From positions 1 through 64,000 of the forward strand of contig CAVOGV010000054.1 of NCBI GenBank assembly GCA_963695445.1: a stretch of 64,000 nt of DNA. The letters run 5' to 3'. The first letter of the stretch is position 1. Each line of letters starts with the position of its first letter. Positions 27,682 to 35,889 of this stretch are shown here, one piece after another. This stretch comes from Thiohalocapsa sp963695445. GTDB lineage: Bacteria > Pseudomonadota > Gammaproteobacteria > Chromatiales > Chromatiaceae. Both the position numbers and the translations under genes were made by a program. The notes beneath the pieces were generated by a model. The model saw only the letters and a program-made list of their open reading frames with translations. It was not told the origin of the DNA and did not search any database.

Positions 27682-30456
27682 CTACTGCGACCGATGCTTC
27701 AGGGCCGCCTGGGCCGCGGCCAGACGCGCGACCGGCACCCGCGGGCCCGAACAGCTGACGTAGTCGAGCCCGGCCTCGTCGCAGAACGAGATCGACGCCG
27801 GATGGCCGCCGTGCTCGCCGCAGATACCCACGTGCAGGTCCGGACGGGCCGCCTTGCCCCATTCCACGGCGATCTGCATCAGCTTGCCGACACCCTTCAC
27901 GTCCAACACCTCGAAGGGATTGTCGAGCAGGATATGGGACTGGTTGTACAGCGGCAGGAACTTGTTCTCGGCGTCCTCGCGCGAGAACGAGAAGGTCGCC
28001 TGGGTCAGGTCGTTGGTGCCGAAGGAGAAGAACTCCGCCTCCTCGGCCAACGAGCCGGCCCGCATGCAGGCGCGCACCACCTCGATCATGGTGCCGAACT
28101 TGAAGTTCACCGGCAATCCATAGGCCGCCTCGACCTGCTGCCGCAGTTCGTCGACGTAGGCCTTCACGGCCTTCAACTCCTCCACGGTGCAGACCTGCGG
28201 CACCTTGATCTGCGGCTGCACCTCGACGCCGGCCTTGGCGCACTCGGCGGCGGCCTCGAGGATGGCCCGGATCTGCATCTTGTAGATCTCCGGGAAGGAG
28301 ATGCCCAGGCGCACGCCGCGGTGACCGAGCATCGGGTTGGTCTCGTGCAGGGCACGCACCTTCTTCAGCATGGTCTCCTTCTTGGCGATGGCCTCCTCCA
28401 CCAGCATCGGGTCCACCAGACGGCGCAGGTCGTCGAAGTCGTGGCGGGTCTTGTCCGGCGTGTGCAGTAGGCCCATGGCTCCGGCCAGCGCGGTCATGCC
28501 GCGGGTGGACATGGCCAGGGCGCGCAGATCCTGTAGGTCGTTCTCCAACTGGTGCTCGTCGGGCAGGAACTCGTGGATGGGCGGGTCGAGCAGGCGGATG
28601 GTGACCGGGTGCGGCGACATCACCTCGAACAGCTCGCGGAAGTCTTGCCGCTGCAGCGGCAGCAGCGCGTCGAGCGCGGCCTGACGCTGCTCCGGCGTCT
28701 CGGCGACGATCATCTCGATCACCACCGGCAGACGTTCGCTGGCGTTGAACATGCGCTCGGTGCGCGCCAGACCAATGCCGACGGCGCCGTACTTGCGCGC
28801 GTTGCGGGCATCCTCGGGGGTATCGGCGTTGGCCATGACCTTGAGACGGGCCACCTCGTCGGCCCAGGCCAGCAGGGTCGACAGCTCCGGCGTGAAATCC
28901 GGTTCCACGGTGGGGATCGCGCCGATGTAGACGCGCCCGGACGAGCCGTCCAGGGTGATGGTGTCGCCTTCCTTGAAGTGGGTATCGCCGACAATGGCCT
29001 CGCGCCTGCCGACATCGACGCTAATGCCCTCGGCACCCGCGACGCAGGGCTTGCCCATGCCGCGCGCGACCACCGCGGCGTGAGACGTCTTGCCGCCGCG
29101 CGAGGTGAGGATGCCCTGGGACGCGAAAAAGCCGTGAATATCCTCGGGCTTGGTCTCCTCGCGCACCAGGATCACCTTCTGCCCCAGGTCACGGCCCAGT
29201 TGTTCGGCGCGGTCGGCATCGAACACCGCGATACCCGACGCGGCACCGGGCGATGCCGGCAGACCCTGGGCGACGGCCTCGGCCTTGGCGTTCGGGTCCA
29301 GCCGCGGAAACAGCATCTGCTCCAGGCTCACCGGATCGATACGCGTCAGCGCCTCCTCCTTGCTGATCAGGTTTTCCTTCTCCATCTCCACCGAGGTGCG
29401 CACCATGGCCGTGGCGTTCATCTTGCCGTTGCGGGTCTGCAGGCAGTAGAGAACGCCGCTCTCGATGGTGAATTCGAAGTCCTGCACCTCCCGGTAATGG
29501 GTCTCCAGCTTGCTGCGCAAGTTCGGCCAGTTCCTCGGCCATCTGCGGCATCTCCACCCGCAGTCGGTCCATCGGCTTCGGCGTGCGAATGCCGGCGACC
29601 ACGTCCTCACCCTGGGCGTTGACCAGGTACTCGCCGAACAGCTTGTTCTCGCCGGTACCAGGATTGCGGGTGAAGCCGACGCCGGTGGCGGAGTCGTCGC
29701 CCAGGTTGCCGAACACCATGGTGCACACGTTGACGGCGGTGCCGTTGGCCATCTCGGGGGTGATGTTGAACTCACGCCGGTAGTCGACTGCGCGCTTGCC
29801 CATCCAGGTGTTGAAGACGGCCTTGATGGCAATCTCCAGCTGTTTCATCGGGTCTTCCGGGAAGGGCTTGCCGGTGTATTCCTCGACCACCTCCAGGAAA
29901 CGGTCGCTGATCTCATTCAGATCGGCGGCGGAAAGGTCAACGTCCTGTTTGGCTGGGCGGCCTTCTTCACCTCATCGAATTCTTTATCGAAGACCTCGTC
30001 GGACACGCCCAGCGCGACCTTGCCGAACAGCTGGATGAAACGGCGATAGGCGTCGTAGCCGAAGCGCTCGTTACCGGTGGCGCGATCAAGCCCTGCAGGG
30101 TCTCGCTGTTGAGCCCGAGGTTGAGGATGGTGTCCATCATGCCCGGCATGGACATCGCCGACCCCGAGCGCACCGACACCAGCAACGGCTTCTCCGGGTC
30201 GCCGAAAGCCCTTGCCGGTCTTCTGCTCCAGCGCGGCCATCTGGTCGCGGACCTGCTCCATCACCCCCTCGGGCAGGTCCCGGCTGGTCGTGTCGAGGTA
30301 GGCCAGGCAGGCCTCGGTGGTGATCACGAACCCGGGCGGCACATTGAGGCCGATCTGCGTCATCTCGCACAGGTTGGCGCCCTTGCCGCCCAGCAGCTTC
30401 TTGTTCTTGCCGTCGCCTTCGTCGAAGGCAAACACCCACTTTGTCGAATCGGTCAT
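27682..30456 (-). CDS. ppdK: Pyruvate, phosphate dikinase (four single-base frameshifts)
   Basis: Reversible conversion of pyruvate, ATP and Pi to PEP, AMP and PPi. Start ATG 30456: WVFAFDEGDGKNKKLLGGKGANLCEMTQIGLNVPPGFVITTEAC is the diagnostic PPDK N-terminus. The nucleotide-binding part follows, then the swivelling phospho-His domain GGKTSHAAVVARGMGKPCVAG. The PEP/pyruvate barrel has ARNARKYGAVGIGLARTERMF and ends with SFGTNDLTQATFSFSREDAE and GICGEHGGHPASI. Frames must be joined near 30208 (extra T), 30085, 29950 (missing base) and 29519 (extra T). With them the protein is about 925 aa, full length. All active-site blocks survive. Confidence 0.93.
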
Positions 30457-30572
30457 CGTCGGAGTCCTCGGTTGTGTTCGGCTATCGACGCTATTTCAAC
30501 CGAGTTTCGGCCAGGTTCCAAGTGCGGCGAGTCAACGGAAGGGCAGGAATCGCGCTCAGCCCGACAGAAAAT

Positions 30573-30700
30573 TCGATTGCTTTAGGACGACAATGTTTGC
30601 AGATGCGTCTGCTATCGAAAGGGCCAAGGGCCGAGGGCCACAATCGCGTGGTCCAGCGGCCGCTTGCGTTTGGCCCGAGGGAATACACCCAGAGGCCGAG
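30573..30700. repeat. Solo left module of the CGTTGT element followed by GGCC heptamers
   Basis: CGATTGCTTTAGGACGAC followed by AATGTTTGCAGATGCGTC (30573-30608) matches the left end of copy D at 60183-60218 almost base for base. Instead of the CGTTGT arm it continues into GGGCCAAGGGCCGAGGGCC and a later complementary TTTGGCCCGAGGG. This links two of the repeat families. Confidence 0.75.
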
Positions 30701-30742
30701 CAATAGGGCAGCATGCGCTCGTCGGGTTGACGCATGGCGTCT

Positions 30743-30920
30743 CTAGACTGCTTGAGGGCGCCAAATGTTTTCAGATCAGTCAAGTTTGCCTTATCCGTTG
30801 TCGTTGCCGTAATCGACTATCCGACTACGATTACGACAACGACGACGACAACGATGGTCGCTGCCCAGCTTGCCAAAGCGGCGATCACGACTCGTCGGTC
30901 TTAAGGCGAAGCCTCTCTAG
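30743..30920 (+). repeat. Dispersed CGTTGT-arm element, copy B
   Basis: Starts CTAGACTGCTTGAGG, then CAAATGTTTTCAGATC and AGTCAAGTTTGCC. The arm is CCGTTGTCGTTGCCG, the centre is AATCGACTATCCGACTACGATTACG, and the opposing arm is ACGACAACGACGACGACAACG. GCCCAGCTTGCCAAAG and GCGATCACGACTCGTCGG follow. It ends with AGGCGAAGCCT and CTAG. The last CTA is the stop codon of the minus-strand transglycosylase gene. Confidence 0.88.
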
Positions 30921-31744
30921 TCTTTGCCCGCGGGTGGATCGAGCACGAACATCGGCTTGCTCTCCGGACCGACGCTGTGGGCAGAGGGGTCAAGTGCACG
31001 ATCGCTCAGGGATGGACGCACGCGCAACGAGAGCGTCGACAAATCGACCCGCCGCAGCGGGCGCTTGCCGCCCGCCGTGCCTCCGCCGGCAACTGCCATG
31101 GCCGGTGTCAGCGAGATCCCAGTGATCTGGCGCGCCTTGCTGGAATAGGGTCCGACACCCTTCTTCTGCAAATAGCTGGTCAGCACCCGGTGGGTGTAGC
31201 GCTGGGTCTCGGGATAGGTGACGAAGCCGTTGTGGCGCTCCAGCGCACCTTCGCCGGCGTTGTAGGCCATAATCGCCTTGCCGATGCCATAGCGGCCGAT
31301 CAGCCGCTGCAGATGCCGGGTTCCGACACGGATATTGGTTGGCGCATCGAACAGCGCATCCGCCGAACCGACGCCATAGTCGGCACCCGTCGCGGGCATG
31401 ATCTGCATCAGCCCGACCGCGCCGGCGGAGGAGACCGCATGGGCGTTATAGCCGGATTCCGCACGCACCACGGCATGCACGAGATCGTTCTCGAGACCGT
31501 AGCGTTTGGCATAGCGGGTAATCAACTTATTGATCGCCGAACGACTCGGCTTTGGCTGGTTCGGCGGCCGCGGGAGCACGCTGGTCGAAGCCTCTGCCGC
31601 GGTCTGCGCGGAATCGAGGGCCGTCGCGGCGTCGCCCGTACCTACGCCCTGCGTTGCTTGGGCAAGCGCCGGCAGCCCGCCGATGCCGAGTATCAGCAGG
31701 CATGAAAAGAAGCGGGCATGATTGGTGCTTAACGTTTGACTCAT
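30917..31744 (-). CDS. Exported lytic transglycosylase (SLT domain)
   Basis: Peptidoglycan-cleaving SLT-domain protein, 275 aa from ATG 31744. The signal peptide is MSQTLSTNHARFFSCLLILGIGGLPALAQA. The Pro-rich linker is followed by the SLT core: LVHAVVRAESGYNAHAVSSAGAVGLMQIMPATG with catalytic Glu in AESGYN, NIRVGTRHLQRLI and IMAYNAGEGALERHNGF. After the SLT core comes a ~60-residue basic tail unlike the family. The stop codon is formed by the outer end of repeat copy B, so the C-terminus was probably extended or truncated when the repeat arrived. Confidence 0.9.
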   Translation of the reverse strand: MSQTLSTNHARFFSCLLILGIGGLPALAQATQGVGTGDAATALDSAQTAAEASTSVLPRPPNQPKPSRSAINKLITRYAKRYGLENDLVHAVVRAESGYNAHAVSSAGAVGLMQIMPATGADYGVGSADALFDAPTNIRVGTRHLQRLIGRYGIGKAIMAYNAGEGALERHNGFVTYPETQRYTHRVLTSYLQKKGVGPYSSKARQITGISLTPAMAVAGGGTAGGKRPLRRVDLSTLSLRVRPSLSDRALDPSAHSVGPESKPMFVLDPPAGKD

Positions 31745-32007
31745 CGATGATCCCGAATGCATACCGGCATGATAACGCCCCCGTGGTCCGAACCACAGGC
31801 CCCGACCCGAGGGCCCCGCGAAAGGCACGGACTGAGATCGACCTCGGCCAGCCGGCGTGCTAATCGGTTCGGTGCGAGCGGCCGCCGGGGGACGCAGCGC
31901 GCTTGCATTGTGGAACGGCGCGACCCGAAAATGCCACATCGCCACGCCCAACCCCGCGGTACCCTGCAAGCAATGCCGCCCGATCCCGAGAGCAACGTCC
32001 TCGTAAC

Positions 32008-33039
32008 ATGACCCAGGACATCCAGAGCGGAACCTTCAGTGTAGTCGGCGGCACGAGCGGTAGTATAACCGGCAGCAGAGGCGGCAACCCCACCCTCAAC
32101 GGGACCATCGCCGAGATCAATGGACGCACTTGCATCCATTTCGACGGTTATTGGATCAAGTACTACGAGCCGCCGCCGGAGAGCCTTGAAGCAAAAAAGG
32201 CATTGATCGAGGCCTTGACGCGGCGGCTGTTCAATCATGTCGAACACGGCATCAACATCCCCGGCATTCGCCTCGCCGAAGCGCGGGCCGCCTACGAAGC
32301 GGAGACAGACCCCGACCGCAAGCGCGTCAATGGCGCCATGCTCGCCGGCGCGATGTTCAACCGCGCCGCCACCATCTTCACCAAGCTCGTGGAACTCAAA
32401 GCAGACGGCGTCGAGGTCGAACCCGACGACGCCCTGATGAAGGAATGCGGCGACTATCTCCTCGAGGCGCTCGAGCTTGGCCACATGGTTCGCCACCGCG
32501 GCGGCGACGAAGGCATCGATGAACTCTGGGGCGAACCGTTCAAGGCATTCAGCCAGCCCATCGCCGCTTTCTACCAAAGCCGGTACATCAAGATCGCGCT
32601 GACCATGCGCGACATCGACCGCATTACCGCCACCCTGTCCACCACATTCCAAGGCAGTTCTCAGGTTCCCGGCGTGGGAGTGCTGCTGGCGGAGTTTGCC
32701 GCCGCCGCCAAGCACAAATGCGAGATCCTGCGCACGGACCCAGCCATCTTCGCTGTCTGGCCCGCATTCGTCGTCGCCCGCGACCGACTGCGCAACATCC
32801 GTCCGAAGCTGCCGCCGGCACCGTCGCTGGCGGAGATCCACCAGGCCCAGGATGCCAATCGCATCCTCAAGGCAGGCACCGCCCTGGTCACCCACATCGT
32901 GCGGGCGCGCGTACCAATGCCGAAGAGCGCGCGCGACCTGATCGATCAGTGCGACCGATTTCGTCGCGCCTATCTCGACCACCAGGGCGAGCCGAATCCA
33001 ACATCCCCCACGTCCGCGAACACGCAAACGAGTCGCTAA
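32008..33039 (+). CDS. Conserved hypothetical protein, largely helical
   Basis: 343 aa from ATG 32008 (MTQDIQSGTFSVVGGTSGSITGSRGGN), preceded by a longer Arg/Pro-rich open stretch that I exclude. The N-terminal ~55 residues are Gly/Ser-rich beta-like (TIAEINGRTCIHFDGYWIKYY). The rest is amphipathic helical, with Ala-rich segments such as VNGAMLAGAMFNRAATIFTKLVELKADGVEVEPDDALMKECGDYLLEALELG. No signal peptide, membrane helix or catalytic motif was recognised. It diverges from the transglycosylase gene (starts 264 bp apart). Confidence 0.65.
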   Translation: MTQDIQSGTFSVVGGTSGSITGSRGGNPTLNGTIAEINGRTCIHFDGYWIKYYEPPPESLEAKKALIEALTRRLFNHVEHGINIPGIRLAEARAAYEAETDPDRKRVNGAMLAGAMFNRAATIFTKLVELKADGVEVEPDDALMKECGDYLLEALELGHMVRHRGGDEGIDELWGEPFKAFSQPIAAFYQSRYIKIALTMRDIDRITATLSTTFQGSSQVPGVGVLLAEFAAAAKHKCEILRTDPAIFAVWPAFVVARDRLRNIRPKLPPAPSLAEIHQAQDANRILKAGTALVTHIVRARVPMPKSARDLIDQCDRFRRAYLDHQGEPNPTSPTSANTQTSR

Positions 33040-33448
33040 CTTCTACCAGGCTCTGACTCGACGCGGCCTTTCCGCGATCCACTCCCGCACTCCGAGGCTC
33101 TGCAGGTCTTAGCGCGCTTCGTGGTTTAACTTCCTTCTTTGCGCTCCATGGAAGACTTTTTCGCCCCCCGCTGGCGCACCACGCCGGTGCACTCGGCGCC
33201 CTTACCGCACCAGGATGGTCGCGCCACCCGCCACTGCACGCGCGCCAGCGGCGAATCCGGCCGACTTATCTCGCCGAGAGCCCTCGGAGCCCCGCTTTTT
33301 GGCTAGCGGCAATCCAGAGGCAGCACTCATCGGCGGCCTAATCGACAACAGCGGCTATTCCAACCGGTCTCGGGATCCATGATGCGTCGGGATCTCGGCA
33401 TGTATGTTGCTGCACCACCCGAGGAAAAAAAATCATGAGGACATAACC
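33040..33448. other. Intergenic region upstream of the ATP-grasp gene
   Basis: 409 bases; no supported gene. It presumably holds the promoter for the ATP-grasp/peptidase pair; TGAGGA lies 10 nt before the ATG. Confidence 0.45.
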
Positions 33449-34573
33449 ATGGGCGCTGCGTTGGCGGACCCGATCGCCGAGACCCGCGTTCGGCAGATCT
33501 TTAATCACGACATCATGGGTTGCACCGCGGATGGTGTGCTCGGCAACCATCTCTACTCCGGCCGTGCACTGGCCGCCACCGAGCCCGGCGACGTCATCCA
33601 GCTGCACCCCGGCCTACAAAGCCAGTGGCCTACAATCCGCCAGCACTATCAACGGATCGGTCTGCGCCACACCGACGCTGTTGTCTGGGATACCGGGCAT
33701 GACGTACTGACCGATCACCCCGAGCACGCCGTCTCGGTCTTTTTCTTTGGCGTCGACGAACACGCGGCACGTCCGGACCCGGCGTGGTTCCGCATCGTCG
33801 AGACCATCAACTCGAAAAACGCATTCATGGCTGCGGCACACCGACTCGGCGTTCCGGTGCCGGTAACACAGCCGTTTGCCGCCGTCTCGGACATCACTGA
33901 CGCCGATCTCACGGAGGCGCCCTTCCCCTGCTACATCAAGGCCGCCGTATCGGTCTCGGGCGTCGGCATCTACCGTTGTCAAGACGCCGCTGAGCTGCGG
34001 GATGCAATCACGCGCTTCGAGCCGAGCACACCGGTGCAGATCCAGCAGGAGGTCGTCGCCGAGACCTTCCTCAACATGCAGTACCAGGCAGATGCCGACG
34101 GTCTGCACCGGCTCGCCACGACCGAGCAACTACTGGACGGGTTCGTCCACCAGGGCAATCGGCATCCGGCGCGCTGCGAGCCCTGGGAGGTGGTCGAGCC
34201 CATGGCTCAGTGGCTCTATCAAGAGGGCATGCGCGGCGTATTTGCATTTGATGTCGCAGTGGTCGAAGACGGCAGCCAGGTGCAACACTTGGCGATCGAG
34301 TGCAATCCCCGTTTCAATGGCGCGTCTTATCCCACCGCGGTGGCGCATAAGCTCGACATCGGGCATTGGCTGGCACGCACGTTCCAAACCAAGCACCGGG
34401 ACTTGGCCGCGATCGACCTCACCAACATCGAATATGATCCGGCGACGGGCGAGGGCGTGGTGCTGGTAAACTGGGGACCGATCTTGGTCGGCAAACTCCT
34501 CGTTCTGCTGGCGGGCGAACCTGCCGCGCAGCAACAGTTGGCCAGCACCCTCGAAGCGCGTCTCTCAGGCTAG
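33449..34573 (+). CDS. ATP-grasp domain protein (predicted carboxylate-amine ligase)
   Basis: 374 aa from ATG 33449 (MGAALADPIAETRVRQIF), with a TGAGGA ribosome site. The ATP-grasp fold is indicated by FPCYIKAAVSVSGVGIYRC (ATP-binding Lys region), then VQIQQEVVAETFLNMQYQADADG, then a metal-binding HLAIECNPRFNGASYPTAVA with the Glu and Asn pair. The family ligates a carboxylate to an amine through an acyl phosphate. The substrate is unknown and the N-terminal ~130 residues are not like a known subgroup that I recognise. It is followed 84 bp later on the same strand by a plant-type isoaspartyl peptidase, suggesting opposing or linked chemistry on an isopeptide. Confidence 0.8.
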   Translation: MGAALADPIAETRVRQIFNHDIMGCTADGVLGNHLYSGRALAATEPGDVIQLHPGLQSQWPTIRQHYQRIGLRHTDAVVWDTGHDVLTDHPEHAVSVFFFGVDEHAARPDPAWFRIVETINSKNAFMAAAHRLGVPVPVTQPFAAVSDITDADLTEAPFPCYIKAAVSVSGVGIYRCQDAAELRDAITRFEPSTPVQIQQEVVAETFLNMQYQADADGLHRLATTEQLLDGFVHQGNRHPARCEPWEVVEPMAQWLYQEGMRGVFAFDVAVVEDGSQVQHLAIECNPRFNGASYPTAVAHKLDIGHWLARTFQTKHRDLAAIDLTNIEYDPATGEGVVLVNWGPILVGKLLVLLAGEPAAQQQLASTLEARLSG

Positions 34574-34657
34574 CCTTTCACTGCCCTCCCCCACACCTCC
34601 GCCGCCAAACGTCTGTTCCGCAGACAAGCAGGCGCGACAATCCGCAGATCGAAGACT

Positions 34658-35587
34658 ATGACGCAAGACGGCTTCTCATTGATGGTGCACGGCGGCGCGG
34701 GCGCACTTGACAACGTCAACGACGAGCGCACCGCAGTGCGCTACCTGGAGAGCATTCGTGTGGTGCTGGAACACGGGCGCGAGATGCTCGCGCGCGGCGC
34801 CACGGCGGTCGAAGCGGTGGAAGCCTGTGCATCGCTGCTTGAGGACGATCCCCTGTTCAACGCCGGCTGCGGCTCGGTGCTGAACGAGAACGGCAAGGTG
34901 GAGATGGACGCCGGAATCATGGACGGGCGCGATCTGGCTGCGGGCGCGGTCGCCGCCATCGGCAACATCGCCAACCCAATACAACTCGCGCGCCTGATCA
35001 TGGACGGCAGCGAACACGTGCTCTTGATTGGCGAGGGCGCCCTGCACTTCGCCCAGCATTGCGGCCTGAAGCTGACCCCTGATCACTACTTCTTTACGCG
35101 GGACCGCATCAAGCAACTGGAAGAGGCGCGCCTGCGCGGGCGCATCATGCTCGACCACGACAACGAGGGCGATGAACAGAAGTACGGCACCATCGGCGCG
35201 GTGGCCCGCGACCGCAACGGCAATCTGGCGGCGGCCACCTCCACCGGCGGCATCGTCAACAAACGCATGGGCCGTGTCGGCGACTCCCCCATCATCGGCG
35301 CAGGGGTCTACGCCGACAACGCCACCTGCGCCGTTTCCGCGACTGGCTATGGCGAAGAATTCATGCGCGCCGTGTTTGCAAAGACCATCGCCGACGCCAT
35401 CGATTTCCGTCAACTCGACGCCCGCGGCGGGGTCGATTTCGGCATCGACTACCTGCGCCGCAAAGTGAACGGCCGCGGCGGCGTCATCTGCATCGACCAC
35501 CAGGGCAACTGCGCCAGCGGCCTGACCACCCCAAAGATGATCCACGGTTGGATCGAGCACGGTGGGGAGACCATCTGCCGATTCTGA
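34658..35587 (+). CDS. Isoaspartyl peptidase / L-asparaginase, plant type
   Basis: Ntn-hydrolase of the IaaA/plant asparaginase family, 309 aa, cleaving beta-aspartyl dipeptides and asparagine. MVHGGAGALDN is at the N-terminus and DPLFNAGCGSVLNENGKVEMDA at 65-84. The autocleavage site is KYGTIGAVARD with the nucleophile Thr178, followed by GNLAAATSTGGIVNKRMGRVGDSPIIGAGVYAD, the substrate-binding region. The ending GVICIDHQGNCASG is typical. It lies immediately after the ATP-grasp gene and is probably cotranscribed. The known family can degrade cyanophycin dipeptides (beta-Asp-Arg), but no cyanophycin synthetase or cyanophycinase is in the window. Confidence 0.93.
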   Translation: MTQDGFSLMVHGGAGALDNVNDERTAVRYLESIRVVLEHGREMLARGATAVEAVEACASLLEDDPLFNAGCGSVLNENGKVEMDAGIMDGRDLAAGAVAAIGNIANPIQLARLIMDGSEHVLLIGEGALHFAQHCGLKLTPDHYFFTRDRIKQLEEARLRGRIMLDHDNEGDEQKYGTIGAVARDRNGNLAAATSTGGIVNKRMGRVGDSPIIGAGVYADNATCAVSATGYGEEFMRAVFAKTIADAIDFRQLDARGGVDFGIDYLRRKVNGRGGVICIDHQGNCASGLTTPKMIHGWIEHGGETICRF

Positions 35588-35688
35588 CGAAACTCGAAAC
35601 TCTTCCCTATACTCGGCACACTGGAAATCTCAGTGCCACGACAGTTGCCGCACTGGCGCCAACTCGGTAGGAGAGGAGTCAATAGCCC

Positions 35689-35889
35689 ATGTCGAATCCG
35701 GCCTTGCTGCGACAACGGCTTGCCGCGCTGTTCCTACTCGGACTGCTGCTCTGGTTTTCGCCGCTGGTGTTTCGCTTCGAGCAAGCCGGCGCCGTCTTCG
35801 GTATCCCGCTCCTGTATCTGTACCTGTTCGGCGTGTGGGTGATGCTCGTGGTGGCTGCGGCCCTGATCCTGTCGCGCGGACATGACTGA
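35689..35889 (+). CDS. Small two-helix membrane protein (symporter small subunit-like)
   Basis: 66 aa, with a GGAGAGGAGTC ribosome site. Two hydrophobic helices: LAALFLLGLLLWFSPLVF, and IPLLYLYLFGVWVMLVVAAALIL. The central VFGIPLLYLYLFGVWV resembles the pattern of DUF3311-type small proteins that accompany sodium/solute symporters. Its stop overlaps the start of the SLC5-type sensor kinase (8 bp), a strong sign that the two proteins form one complex in the inner membrane. Confidence 0.8.
   Translation: MSNPALLRQRLAALFLLGLLLWFSPLVFRFEQAGAVFGIPLLYLYLFGVWVMLVVAAALILSRGHD

Noticed and set aside
28552..29622. 356-codon plus-strand open frame
   Set aside because: Antisense to ppdK; composition mirrors the sense codons.
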